DNA from: Luidia sarsii
Taxonomy: Eukaryota > Echinodermata > Asteroidea > Paxillosida > Luidiidae
Assembly: GCA_949987565.1 (NCBI GenBank)
Contig: OX465114.1
Span: forward strand, 9,032,188-9,096,187
DNA: 64,000 nt
Direction of reading: 5' to 3'
This document shows positions 32,434 to 49,912 of the stretch, piece after piece. The position numbers were made by a program, and so were the translations under genes. The notes beneath the pieces are model-generated. The model was not told where the DNA came from and did no database searches. It saw nothing but the letters and a program-made list of their open reading frames with translations. Every line of letters begins with the position of its first letter. Position 1 is the first letter of the stretch.

Positions 32434-34380
32434 TTGAAGTTACCCACTTCTTCTACTGAAAACTTCAATATCTCAGCCGAGCTTTCAGACACCATTTTGC
32501 AGTGATACCTGATGAGAGAAAAGTGCTTTTGAAAAGTCCCCCAATACTGAAATGCAGACGCCATTCTTAGTAAATCATTTGCAGACCAAGACTCCTTGAA
32601 GAACTTCTCGTTGGAAGTCAAAAAGTCTTCTCTCCTTAATTCAAAACAATAATTTTTCTCAATAATACCAGTGTCAAAAACCTGTATTCAGATACATTTT
32701 GCATTAAATGGTGTCATCTGAAACTAAATGCTATAGCTGAGACTTGTAACAATGTAAACTAACAAGGTTGCGGTATTTTGAAGTTTCTATTAGTATTAAT
32801 TAGACCCTGGTTTCCGAGATACAAATTTTACCTGCGTATGGTAGTTGTCAGGTCCATGCCAAAATCTAGCAATACCAGTGATAGAATTCTTCGCCGACCA
32901 CAATAATCTGTAATATTTGGTAGATATCTATGCAGAGTAGTCGTACAAGTGCCCTCTAAAGAGTGTAGTTATTTTGTTCCACATTGGATAGTTTGCAAAA
33001 ATATTTGGTGGTACATACATGTATTACTGAAGTCTTTTTCGGTTCGCTCCAATTATAGATAAGCTACAACTGTAATATTGGTTGGGTTTTGTAAACATCA
33101 ATTCTGATCAAAGTAATAAATTTTGTTTGATTAATGTACAGTACTCTGGTGGTCAATGTAGTGATTTCTTTCAGTGTTGTGTGTTACTTTCGCATTCTGT
33201 AACCATCCAAATATCTCATGCAACACAAGGTGCTATCAGTCAAATGGATGATGTGACATTTAAAATCCTGGATCGACTTCCCTTCTGAATTGCTGATCAC
33301 CCATCAGGCTAATGTCTGCCCGACAGCAGGGGCCCTGAACTGGTCCCCTAGACATCTGCTGTTTCAAAGGCCAACTCTAATATTAAAACAAACCCTGACC
33401 TGACAAAGTGCAACCTTATACCACTTCGTACTGTTGTGCTCAAACTTTCAAGTTTGTAATTTTCAAAATATCGATGGACCACCAATAGGTCAAGGTTGTG
33501 GAAAGGATTTTGCGCAAGATCTAAGATCGCTAAATGCTTTAAGTTAGCATACAACAGTAGCATGTTTTATATTTTTGTAAACAATCTTCAAGTACAAGTG
33601 ACTGCAGAGGAGTTATTGGGAGTTTATTAGCTGATGTCCTCAAGAGCCAGCAATTGGAGGAAAATGCCTAAACAGACAGCATAATGGCGGAGTAAACAAA
33701 TTCAAAAAAATGGTAAACCTCAAAGCTTCAGGAATTGTTAATTCCTTTGGCAATTGGCATAGTACATGACGATCAGGCATGGAATTCAATGAGGGCTTGC
33801 TCTGCTCAATGTGATACACACAGAGTGCTCAGTGCTTTGCCCAGTGAAAAAATTACAGGCAGCTTGGGCGGGATTCAAACCTGGGACTCTAATGCAGACA
33901 TTTTTAAGCACCAAGCTGGTCGAGGTCGTGTGGTGAATTATAATATTGTATAGTGGCCGGTAACACGGTACCACGGTACCACATTGCATCACATTGCATC
34001 ATAGATATAACATGATATTTGCATTCAGGAGAATGAAATTCAATGAGGGTTTGCACTGGTCGACGTGAGATAAACACCGAGTGTTCAGTGCTTTGCCTGA
34101 TGCAAAGCACTGAACAGACATGGATTACAGGCAAGGGGAGAAGACACCACAGACTGAAATAAACAAACAAGGACAATACAAGCTTGGTTTCACATTATTA
34201 GCTTTTTAATGCCTTAACCGTACGGCCACGTGTCTATGTGCACGCTAGTTGGAGGAGTAATTTTTCCATTTTACAAACTTCTGTCTTCGCCCAAGACAAA
34301 GTCCAAGATTTTTCAACTCTCAATCCAAAGAAAGACTTTGACAACAACCTTCTCACAAAACAATGTCCCTGAACTATGTT
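32434..34380. other. Convergent UPRT/RPS4 intergenic region
   Basis: The 3' flanks of UPRT (plus) and RPS4 (minus) converge here. No exon is recognised. It holds one full and one partial family B SINE and AT-rich unique sequence. Confidence 0.55.
33730..34130 (-). mobile_element. tRNA-derived SINE family B, full copy plus tail copy
   Basis: The minus strand holds a tRNA-like head (gaccagcttggtgct near 33910; ggtttgaatcccgccc near 33870). Two copies of the tail cattgaattccatgcc/ccctcattgaatttcat are separated by about 270 bases. This arrangement mirrors the double copy at 27330. Confidence 0.7.
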
Positions 34381-34386
34381 TTTATT
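34381..34386 (-). terminator. Candidate polyadenylation signal for RPS4
   Basis: AATAAA on the minus strand, 148 bases beyond the RPS4 stop codon, consistent with the short 3' UTRs of ribosomal protein genes. Confidence 0.5.
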
Positions 34387-34533
34387 TCAAATTGAGACTG
34401 GGCTGGTTATTTTTTTAGTGGTCTTTGTATTGTTTTTACAGCTTTTCTTATATTTTGTCAAAATTGTTGCCAAAGAGTTCTTTGGGATTGGTAGCTTTGA
34501 GTAGCTTTTGTTTAAACTATCCACCGGGTGATA

Positions 34534-39811
<5,278 letters not shown>

Positions 39812-40293
39812 CCGATTGGAGCCTTCCCACAATTCATTACAGTTTCAATGCATCCGGTTAGCGGAATAAAGGTCACAGCGGGTCACCGGAGTCCAAGATT
39901 TCCGAATAAATCCGAAGTTCGTCACTGATTAACTGAGACCTCTTTGGACCCACTTTGTTCACGGTTATGCTGTGAAATAATATTTAGATGGAAATGGAAC
40001 ATTATGAAACCAAATTCCAACTAAATACAAACGAATTCAATGACGTGCAGCAGCTTCCCGAAGTTTACCGAATGGAAGGCAAACCGGAAGTGTTTCTTCG
40101 TCATCAACAACAAAGTTGACCCGAACTCCATAGGCACTGTATTGTGCAAATCAAATGTAACTTACTTATTACGTATCACGGTTCGATATATCGCTGTGGC
40201 TGAACCGAAGTTCACTGGTCGATTTTATCTCTTTCCTCACAGTGTACCATGATTTTTACCCGTTTACATGAGAGCAACTGATATTTTAGGACA
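39812..40293. promoter_or_regulatory. Bidirectional RPS4/SYAP1 promoter interval
   Basis: Some 480 bases separate the RPS4 transcription start (TOP tract, minus) and the SYAP1 ATG (plus). TTCCCACAATTC at 39826-39837, next to the RPS4 start, resembles the ZNF143/SBS-type element and has a counterpart beside the ABCB7 start. The function is inferred from divergent geometry. Confidence 0.55.
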
Positions 40294-43200
40294 ATGGATA
40301 TGTTGAACAGTTGGTGGGGAGGTGGTAAGAGTGAGGAGAAAACGATCGAAGGCGAGGCGGACGATGGCGCAGAAGTGAAGGAAATGTCTTCGTCACCGGC
40401 TCCAGCCTCAGAACAAACAGAAACAGAAGATGTTGAAAACACAGACACAGAGTCACCGAACCCTTCCGTACAGCCAGACCTGAACATAACGGCAGAGGAT
40501 GCTATCAAGTCGGCGAAGGAATGGGGAAGTACGTTGGCATATGGAAAGCAACTGAGTGAAACTGAAATATTTAATTAACTATTATTAAGATTGATACAAT
40601 TGATACAATTAGTTGTACTTGTAATTGTACTACTATTACTACTACTAGTACTAGTACCTACTACTACTACTACCACCTTCTGTATTAGCTATTTCAATAT
40701 TACTGGAACTGGAAGTACTACTAGTACTAGTACTACTTATTTGCGCATCAAACTGGGGGGGGGGGGGGTGGGTCAGTTTGAAATTCCAGCTCAGTCAAGA
40801 TTTCTTGTCTCTTCATTTAATGAAAATGCAGTAAAAAAAAGCTATCAATCTAAGTCCGATACACTGCAATTGCAAAGTACAAGATTGCACCTCAGAAGCC
40901 CGCCAAGTGCACTCTTTCTTCTTGGTTTCCCCCATCCACAGGCTACCTGTACAACTTTGCGAAGGAAGGCACCAAGAAAGTCACCGAAACCGCTGCAAAG
41001 ACGGCCACAATCATCCAGAAAACCGTGGAGGAAAAGGTAGGTCGGCATCCGGTCGGCCACCTCATTGTCCCCAGGGTTTGTCCTGCACAGTAACACGTGA
41101 GCTGGCCGGCCTCTGTGGCTGTTTCACCTGCACCAGCAGGGGAATCTCTGGGATGGCTGTAGCCGGGAGATTGGGGATGTGACCGATCTTCGGATATGTA
41201 GTCGTTTCTGGGGCAAAGCTCACCATAATCTCCAGCTTGGACAATTCTGACGGGCTGTCAATTGATCTTGGAACGTCGTTGTGAGTGACGCTTACGATCT
41301 CAGTCCCTAACCAGGATCAAAGGTTGCTGGCGATACCCGCTCACAGATTGGACCAGTCCATTGCTAAAAGTAGGGTGGGGCACAGTCGAGTTTCACTACA
41401 GATATGGTTTAAGCTTCTTGGGACCGTTACCCACAGAACTACAATGAACTGTTTTGACCTGTGATGCAGTGTTTTGTTTTTTCCCTGTTTTTTGTCTGTT
41501 TGGCAGACGATTGTCGGTGACTTCAAGAAGGAGCAGGACAAGTTTGTCAAGGAGAAGCACTCCAAGAGGGCAGAGGTGGCCCTGCCTCCCTGGGTGGGCT
41601 ACAACGAGGAGGAGCAGATGAAAGAGCAGATCATGGCCTTGTCTCAGGTACTGCACCGCAGCCTTGGCAAGGGCCAGGGTGGTGAAGTTCCCAGGAAAGA
41701 TCTTGTGGACCTGTGGAAAGACCCTTGCCTTCCTCTTGCGCCACATGCTCCACGTCTTCTTTCTCCTCCTCCTCCTCCTCCTCCTTTTTCCTCTTGTACT
41801 TCCTCATCCTTCTTCCCATCCTCTGTTTCTTTTCATCAAGCCTGACTCTACTTGTAAATTCCAGCCCCTCTTTCTTCACTACCTCCCTTTCCTCCTCTTC
41901 CTTGCAGGCATCAGCTTGCAGGCATCTGATCATTCTTTCCCCTTTCTCCCAAACTCCCTCGCCAGGACAAGCGGAATTTCCTCAGGAACCCGCCGGCCGG
42001 CGTGCAGTTCCAGTTTGACTTCGCCAACATGTTCCCCATCGCCATGGCCACTCTCCAAGAGGACGAGAAACTCCAGAAGATGCGTTTCGACCTGGTGCCC
42101 AAAATGTGAGTCGAGTCTTGTTTGGTTTCAAAGCAAAAACGTGCGGACCTTTCTCGAACGCAGAGAAAGGTCCTGCTAGGATGGAAACGTCGGGCCCTCT
42201 AACTTTTGAAATTTAGTCGGACGGTCCTCAGGGGCAGAAGAGTAAGGGCCCAGACATTCAGACATTCCAAAATTTCTTTTGAAATAGTATAGATTCTTAC
42301 AGTTTGTGCCAGAAGTAGGGCTAACCAACTTTGAGGTTTGCAGGGTGGAGAGTTTGTATTGTGCAGCAAGCCTCATTAACCCTTACCACCCCAAAGCCCA
42401 CCAAACTCGCGTGATACTTTGTTGAGCTTATAATAGGCATGTCAAGTACCAGAGATTGCTAAATTTTGATTACGATTACAACCACACACCACTGCACAGA
42501 CCCATCCACACCACTTCAATCAAACTTCCGTAGCCAGAGTTAGTCAGGTTCAGCACTGTTGTCCAGTGTCCCCAAAGCAGGCCTGTTGAAGTTTGGCAGG
42601 TTCAGTGCAAGTAACTTCCAGACGTGAGCAGCTGTTGAAGTACCGTATGTCAGATTCAGTATGACCTCTAGTGCAAGATCGCAGAGGGTCAGGGTTAAGT
42701 TCTGTGGTTTGTCCTATCCATTTTTTTTTTTTTAACTGTGTCTGACCATTCACGCCCAGGATCGTTGAGGAGAACTTCTGGAGGAATTACTTCTACCGAG
42801 TCTCTCTCATCAAGCAGTCATCCCAGCTGACATCCATGGCCGCATCCTCAGGTACGGTAGTCCGACCCTTTTGGAGAGAGGAAATCTACCGCAACCTAAT
42901 CTTGCATGAGGAGACAATCAGGTTTTGTTAGTAAAGGTACTTTCTCTGGCCATGTTCAACATTCAGGTGCAACCAAATGAAGTAATATTACTTCAGCCAA
43001 TGTCTTCTTGGGCTATGTGACTACACTTTCTCCACACTAGCCTGTAAGCCAATGATTAAAAATCTCACTTTATTTTCATTTTCTACCGAACAAAAGAAAA
43101 TGAACACTGGCAAGAAGTTACAAGTAAATCAGATCAACTGGAAATCTTTGAAATGGTTGATTGAAATATGAAAAAGCTCACTTGATTGGACAGGAATTTG

Positions 43201-46200
43201 AACCAGTACTTACCGTACCAGCGATCTCTCTACCACCTGAGCTTTTCAACCCTTAGGTGGTGGCCTTTTGGAATTTGCAGGGGTGAGGACACCAGTCGGA
43301 AGCCGTAGATCACCAACTACCATATGTGACCCGGCACAACGACATTGGGAATATCCCACCAAAACACCTTTCGAGTAAACAATACCTGAAGTCAAAATAT
43401 CTTCTCAATTCGATAAAAAAAATCAATTTATGGTTTTTTGTATTTTCGGAAAGTTAATGTATTGGAGGATATTATGTCCAAAGGATTTTTCCAAAATCCG
43501 TCTCTAAATGTTGAAAAAACGAGGATTTCGGGGAGTGTTTGTGCACTGGTTTCATGAAAATGTAAAGTTCCTGCCTTTTGAATGACCGCTTTCGAAGAGT
43601 TAGAATTGCGCTGCTATATTGTGTCTGGTACCAAATGAACGCGCAAAGTCCCCTTGTACTATTTACAACAAAGTTCACACGGAAATAATGTTGATATTAT
43701 TTGAAAGCTAATGGTATACTCTTTTACATAATTAGAAAATCTCAAAATCTCAAAAGTGGGGGTTATTCCTCATTATGCTGTGCCAGGTCACATATGTCTT
43801 TGGTGACCACCCCATTAATGTTCTTTAGTTGCTGGTCGTGTCTTTGGTACAGGCAATACAAGTGACTCGGGATCAACTGACACCTCAACTTCCAAGACGG
43901 ATGAAGCCCCTCCAGAAAGTAACCAAGGTACCGGTACTGGCTTTATTGCACAAAGGGGAAACATTCCCACCAAACTGCCCAGCCCCCCCACTTTGTTTAT
44001 CTTTTGCACTTGTGCCATCATGTAGCAATCCATTGGTCAATGTCATCAAACTCAGCCTAACTTACCTGTGTAGTTATGACCAATAAATATCAAGGCGATG
44101 AGCAATACGGCTCAACTCATGATGGGCTATCCATGCATCATAAAGCTTTGTGAAGTCCACCCTGGAGGTAAAAATGTTACAAAGAAACACATGGCTTTTT
44201 CCTTTGGGGAAAAAAGATACAGGGTACCAGTTTGCCCTGATGGTAACCAATTCTCTCTCACTCTCTCTTCATCTCTCTTCCAATATTTTTCACTCTCTTC
44301 CTCTCTCTCAATCTTACCTAATCTCTCTTTCTGTCTTTATCTGTCTTAATTTGTCTTTCTCACTTTCAATATTTCTCACTCTCTCTTCATCTCTCACACA
44401 ATCTTTCTCACTCTCTTCCTCTCTCTCAATCTTACCTAATCTCTCTTTCTGTCTTAATCTGTCTTAATATCTCCTTCCCTCTTTCAATATTATCTCCCAT
44501 TCTTTCTCGGTCTCTCTTTCTCTCTCTCTCAGTCTTCCACACTCTCTCCATTTCTCACTAACTCTTTCACTCTCTTTTTTTGTCTCTTCCCCCCCTCCAA
44601 CACACACACACACACACTCTCTCTGTGTCCGAGCAGACAAGTCCACAGCGCTGGACATTGACTCGGAGCCGTCTCCCTCCTCCCCCACCGCGGAGGACGT
44701 GGTCCCCGGCAGCCCCCCCGGCGCCGAGTTCATCAGCGACGCCTTCGTCTCGGAGATAGACCAGGCCGAGATCCAGAAGGGCTTTGAGCAGCTGGGCATG
44801 GACAAGAAAGAGGAGAGGGCCCACGGTGAGCCCCGCCCTGACCCAGCCCGGCCCACCTCCCGCCCTGCCTGACCTCTGACCTTCAAAAGCCCCTCAGTCG
44901 GCCCGAGACCCGGCCATCTGTACACAGAGCCTTTTTTTCTTTTCAAATGCGGATGCTACATTCCCCTTCACATTTTCCAGCTGATTTTGGAAAGGACTTT
45001 TCTTTGTTTGTGCCAGTGGTAAATGGCATCAAACTCATCCGTTTAGATATTGTCCGACGAACACTGCAGAATACTCACCCCGGCTCAGATATTGACTTCA
45101 CCCCGCTTGAAATACCCACTGTTTAACACCTCTCGCATGCCTCTATTGTTCCTCCACTTTTCCGCTCCCCCACCCCACCACCCTCCCCAAACAGCCCGGG
45201 CCCAGCCCTCCCCAGGCCCAGGGGCGGTCCCCACCCTAGTGGTCCTCCTGATCCAGTACCTGTGCGCTGCTAGGCTGTCCCCCAAACGGCACTGCCCCGC
45301 CCCAGGGGCACTGACCCCGCCCGGGACCCCACCCCCATCTCCGGTCCCCGGTCACCGGTACGGTATGCTGTGGCCGCTGCATGCCTAGTGCATTGTGGCA
45401 TGCACTAGGCTGGCACGAGCATACTCTCAGTGACCCACAACACTGATTCCTCTCCACCCCGTGTGGAAATAGCTTTCAGAAACTGTAGATGCCCTTTTCT
45501 GTTTGCACCAATGAGCGGTAGTAATTCAGTTCGCAACCCGTGTGCCATGTGAAAGGAAGCTGCCCACAAGAATTTGTTTTTCTTTATTGTCCCCTATTTT
45601 TTATTTAATATTTTTTTTGTTAGCATGCCGGTCGATTCATAGAATGGGGTCATTATTATGGAGCTGCTTTAGCACAAAAACCTGCTAATCCAGTCAAAGT
45701 TTTCTTTGCCATTTTTTTGTCCTGAGTTGTTTGTGGTTAACTGCTTCTGACTGGCACCCCCACCCTGGCAAAGACTAGTAGTTGACTATTAGGGAAGACC
45801 GACATCAAAGGGCTGGTCAACTCACATCATAAGAGTGCTGGTACACAAAACCAGAGGTCTCGGGTTCTAAGTCCAAGTCAAAGATTTATTTGCCATTTTT
45901 TTCTAAAATTGCTAAAAAACGTCCCAGTATTTTTGTCTTTTATTTGTTTGACTAAAATCTGCTAAGCATGAATAATCCACCACTGAACAGGAAAGCTGTG
46001 ATGCTGCTTGCTTTTGACTTTGCCTCCGGCTAATGTTACCAAACGGCATCGAATGCAAAGATTTTTCAGGGCGTTTTTTTCCCCCAGCCAAAGCAAGGTT
46101 TTGTAACTCAAGCAGCTCAGTGAAATTGGGCCCCGGTGCCAACGTTGTGCAGTTTGCTAATGCACTGAAATAATTCCTTTCACCAGGGAAAGCCTCGGTG

Positions 46201-47466
46201 AAAAATACCCCCACATACCACAGATGTTCATGCACTGTACAGCAGTGGATAGTGGAAGTTGGCATAAATCCTTCCCTTTCTTATGATTTATTTCCCTTCA
46301 CCAGGGAAAGCATCGCTAGAAAAAGAAACCCACACAGGGCTCGAGTTTCCGAGAAAAATGTACTTGGACAACAGGTCTAGTAACCGAAGATCTGCGCCAT
46401 AAATAAGGGGGAAAAAAACCCAACAAATTTTGCACGCAGTGAAAGGAATAGCATGAGAAAATGCTGTTTACTTCTACAGGTCAAAGTCAAAGTTACATTT
46501 GAGTAGTATTTTGTTCCTGGTGCAAGGAAGAAAAAAGAAAAACAGTAGCCAGCCGATCCAGTGCAGTCACGCTGAAATCACTAGACTCTGTCCACGGTCT
46601 AGTGGATATTTCAAGCCCTGACATGTATGCCACAGATTTTGTCCGCTGTACAGCATATCTTGGCAGTTGGCCTAAACCCTTCCCTTTTCTTCTGATTTCC
46701 TTTAGGCGAGGAAGAGATGCCCGAGTGGGAGAAGGAACTCCAACAGGAACTCCAGGTGAGGGCAGGACGTCTTCATTTGCCTCCCACAGTATTTGATGGA
46801 CTCCAAAAGCCCCGTGATGAAATAATCCGCTAGACCGTAGACCGTGTCTGGTGAAACTGGAGGTCCCCGGTCCATTTTCAAAAATTGGAAAAAAATGCTT
46901 CCAGTCAGTTATTCCTTAATGTTGTGTGATCCCTGACTCCCGAGCTGCTGTAGCCAGGTTTACAACAAGGGGTTGTTTGCATCTGAATGGAAGCCGGGAT
47001 GTGTTCCCTGGAGATATACGCCAGTTAATGTTGAATGCTTAATTCTGACTGGTGCCCCCATCCTGGCCAAGACTAATTGACTTTTTGGGAGGCCACCATC
47101 TAAGGGCTGGATAGCTGACATTGTTAAGGTGCTGGTATGCAAAACCAGAGGTCTCGGGTTCAAATCCCGGTCCAGTCAAAGTTTTCTTTGCCATTTATTC
47201 ATTTTTCCAAAATAGTCAAAAAAGTTTCCAAAATAGTCTAAACAGTTTTCAGTTTTCCTTTGTTCAGTTGTTGAAAAGAAATGAAGAAAGTTGTGGTTGA
47301 TGGAAAAGTTCACCAGCAAAACGTTTGAAATGAGAATCTGATTAACTGAACATCTTTTCCTCCTCAGGACTATGAGGTAGTGGAGGAAGGCACTGCAGGC
47401 AATGAGGAATGGGAGAGGGAAATTGACCAAATGCTTGAGAACGAGGACGGAACAGAGGCCAAGTAA
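40294..47466 (+). CDS. SYAP1: SYAP1, BSD-domain synapse-associated protein 1
   Basis: Orthologue of SYAP1/SAP47, a cytosolic BSD-domain protein linked in animals to Akt/TORC2 signalling and synapse function. Nine coding exons: 40294-40528, 40942-41036, 41507-41647, 41966-42105, 42760-42851, 43853-43918, 44637-44825, 46706-46755, 47368-47466. They total 1107 nt and 368 residues with all phases closing (human has 352). The N-terminus starts M-D-M-L-N-S-W-W. A helical repeat region is followed by the [10 protein letters not shown] motif and the BSD domain (about 158-225), which starts [15 protein letters not shown] and has the hallmark Phe-Trp pair at 210-211. The linker is acidic and Ser-rich. 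The C-terminal [11 protein letters not shown] and E-Y/D-Y-E-V-V segments are family-specific. Confidence 0.95.
40620..40745. repeat. (ACT)n microsatellite, SYAP1 intron 1
   Basis: Two runs of act/tact repeats with embedded ctagtactagta, followed by a 12-base G run at about 40756-40767. Confidence 0.9.
42155..42218 (+). repeat. Penelope-tail / hammerhead-like motif copy
   Basis: cgcagagaaaggtcctgctagg and gaaacgtcgggccctctaac are present in SYAP1 intron 4. A second aaggtcc-like fragment in the opposite orientation (ggacctttctcgaacgcag) precedes it directly, so the two overlap as a hairpin. Confidence 0.7.
43165..43320 (-). mobile_element. tRNA-derived SINE, family A
   Basis: Minus orientation; gacaggaatttgaaccagtac, ccacctgagcttttcaaccctta and the tail ggtggtggcctt..ccagtcggaagc are present in SYAP1 intron 5. 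Confidence 0.65.
44245..44620. repeat. (TC)n-rich tract with CA repeat, SYAP1 intron 6
   Basis: Polypyrimidine ctctctct/caatctt repeats ending in (CA)n and leading into the exon 7 acceptor at 44637. The opposite-strand open frame over exon 7 is a shadow. Confidence 0.9.
45728..45910 (+). mobile_element. tRNA-derived SINE, family A
   Basis: Plus orientation; gcttctgactggcaccccca, gggctggtcaactcacatc, gctggtacacaaaaccagagg and ctcgggttctaagtcc are followed by a Pol III-like T-rich end. It lies in SYAP1 intron 7. Confidence 0.75.
46990..47215 (+). mobile_element. tRNA-derived SINE, family A, best-preserved copy
   Basis: Plus orientation; box-A-like GGATAGCTGACATTG and box B GGTTCAAATCCCGG are at tRNA spacing, preceded by the family leader attctgactggtgccccca and followed by tcaaagttttctttgcca. 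It lies in SYAP1 intron 8. Confidence 0.8.
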
Positions 47467-48015
47467 AACCATAGACCACCCACCCATATCCTGATCCCCC
47501 TTTTTTATAAAAGAATGTTTCATTAGCCTGCAAGTAGTGGTTTACTGCTGGTTGGTCCCATGCAACATTACATGGCACAGTTTCAGAAACCTTGGAAATC
47601 TTAATTCTAGTACTCAAATCTTGACTAACCAGATTTTTTATTTAATTTTTTTTTGCGGCGGCATCATTAAGTATTTATTTTGTTTCCACCCAATACTGGC
47701 CTGGAAATGGCAGGACTTTCTTTAATGGTCGGAATTGAGTTTATGGCTATGGCTTTCAATGGTTGCTAGGGGCATTCTGAAGCCCAGCCTGTGCTTTAGT
47801 GCAGGCAGGCAGCAGCAGCGTTGCCAATGGCAAGAGCCACAGCAAAAGCCGTAACTGTCAATTTGACTCTGGCTTGTAACAGTAATGTACCGGTATGTAG
47901 TCGAATGTACAGTGGCGTCCTCCAATAAGTCAGGCGCCAGTGAACGTCTGCTCACCAACCTAATCCGGTAATTCGGGGAACAAGACTGTCTGATAATATG
48001 TATCTCCAAAATGTA

Positions 48016-48160
48016 GGCTTTGGCTCAGGTTATGGTTTATCACTGACCTTGTAGGTTTGCTGGCTTGTTAAGTACAGAGTATTCAGCCAGAAACTGAGGC
48101 CAAACGCTTGATTCTAGATGCTCATGGTGAGATAAATATGACCGAAACCTAAGCCCGAGC
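48016..48160. mobile_element. MITE-like element, family GCTCGGGCTTAGG, copy 3
   Basis: The left end ggctttggctcaggttatgg pairs with the right end gaccgaaacctaagcccgagc. The internal agagtattcagccagaaactg matches copies 1 and 2. Confidence 0.6.
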
Positions 48161-49056
48161 ATAAACCTTCATTTTGTAAACGACCATATCCAGTACCATG
48201 TGAGGCAGAAATGTCATTGGTAACACGGAAATACTTTGCACTTTACGGCCACGCCGACCTGTCACGCTTGGCCCATCTCAGAGTAGACCACGTTACGCTT
48301 TGACAAAAATAAATCTCTTGATTTCCGGAGATGGTCAATTATTGCATCCACTAATGTACATGAGGAAGTCATGAAAGAAAAAGAAATTAACATGTACCCA
48401 GTAATCTGAAGCGGGAAGCTTGCGCATGCGCATTGGAAATGCATTTGTAGGTATCGGAGGTGATGTATTTTCTGTTATGGAATGTATGATTGATAAACGG
48501 ATTATCTTTTGATTTTAGAGAGAAAAGGGTAGCCTGTGCTTAACCATGGTCATTGTATATATTTTATGCTTTCCATTATATAAGTTAATTGAATCAAAGG
48601 TATTTGTAATCTTATCTGTAATCTTATTGGACTTGTTTTCTTCTCTCTATAGAGCTATACAAATACATGTAGTAACAGCCACACTTCCCTAAACTCTGAT
48701 AATTTAATTGACTACTATTTTTTTCTGTTTAAAGTAAGGGTTATTGTATAGCAAGTTATTCATGAGTTAATTCAAATGGGCAGGAGGGAAATGATTAAAT
48801 TAACTTGTAAATGGAGATGTTTTTTTGTGTGTGTTGTATAACGAATGTTGTGAAATCTGCGAAAAGGGTTTGTTTCTGGGAGTTTGGCATTGCAGTGGGT
48901 GATTGCTTATCTTGCAATGGGAGAGGACAACTGAACCAGACTGAACGCACCAGGACCTAGACTTTGATCAAGGCGCTCGTCCGCGGCGAAAACGATTGCC
49001 GCGATTGCTCATGAGCGCACGAAGAAAGACTACGTGACGAACCGCCCGCACGCGTA

Positions 49057-49396
49057 ATTTGTTTTTCCCAGGACGGGAAAGGCCATTATTAGCATAAAGG
49101 CGCGCTATTAGTTGCATTTTGTCTACGCGTGGTGAATTATTCATGAAATCATTCCACTTATCCACCCAAATCTTGATTTGAGTACATGTATGGTGTACAT
49201 TGTATAGGCAGGCCTGTGTATAGTATGCATGTGTGTGAAGGCCTTCATAATGTAACTAGTGTATGACTACACCACACGCGTGTACTAAAGATGTCGGCGC
49301 GCAAATTATCATGAATAATTCACCATGTCTGGATAAAATGCAACCAATAGCGCGCGTTTATGTTAATGGTTGCCTTTCCCATCCTGGGAAAAAAAA
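49057..49396. repeat. Inverted repeat, arms about 90 bp (foldback block, part 1)
   Basis: The left arm at about 49061-49149 matches the reverse complement of about 49305-49396. Shared blocks include TTTTTCCCAGGA, GCGCGCTATT and GGTGAATTATTCATGA. The spacer is about 155 bases. Confidence 0.75.
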
Positions 49397-49496
49397 TGCG
49401 CCGCCCGCACGCCCCGAGCGCCTTTGCAACATTATGCAGATATCCAAAGGCGCTAGCAGCGGCGCGCACAGTCCACGGCACTCGGCCCGGCTGCGT

Positions 49497-49822
49497 AGAT
49501 TTTTTTTTTTTACACCGCAGCCATGGGTTGTTCGCTGTATTCGTGCAAATCCGCGCTTGAAAAGAGACCACATGCAGTGCTGCGTTACGAGGTCGGTCAG
49601 TTGGTATTTCTTGAGCAGGGGCGAAATGTGACTGGCTGTTGTCGTAGCTGTAGTTTGACACGAACATGTAAGATGAATGGTTAATTGCAATTCTGTAGTT
49701 GCTGTTAATAATGTTCAGCAGCACTGGGTGATTTTGTAACTCAGGGCTAGTCTCTTTTCAAGCGCGGATTTCCCGCGAATACTGCGAAAAACCCATGGCT
49801 GCGGTGTAAAAAAAAATACGCG
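49497..49822. repeat. Inverted repeat, arms about 70 bp (foldback block, part 2)
   Basis: The left arm at about 49501-49569 (tttacaccgcagccatgggtt through gcgcttgaaaagaga) matches the reverse complement of about 49750-49816. It lies directly beside part 1, so the two may be halves of one larger foldback transposon. Confidence 0.75.
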
Positions 49823-49877
49823 TCCTGGCTACCGCATTGTTTGCGAGCACGGGCTGGCCGCGTAATTTCTGTTCGTA

Positions 49878-49912
49878 GGAGGGTTAGGGGCAATTTATGT
49901 CCCTAACCCTCC
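49878..49912. repeat. Perfect 12-bp hairpin
   Basis: GGAGGGTTAGGG at 49878-49889 and its exact reverse complement at 49901-49912 enclose an 11-base loop. Confidence 0.8.

Noticed and set aside
44464..44946. 160-codon minus-strand frame
   Set aside because: Antisense of SYAP1 exon 7 and adjoining simple repeat.
46990..47215. Functional tRNA gene
   Set aside because: Box A and B are present but the anticodon and acceptor arms do not fold, and the same sequence recurs with a shared non-tRNA tail, so it is a SINE.
49878..49912. Interstitial telomere repeat or rho-independent terminator
   Set aside because: Only one TTAGGG per arm and no T tract; simply a 12-bp hairpin.
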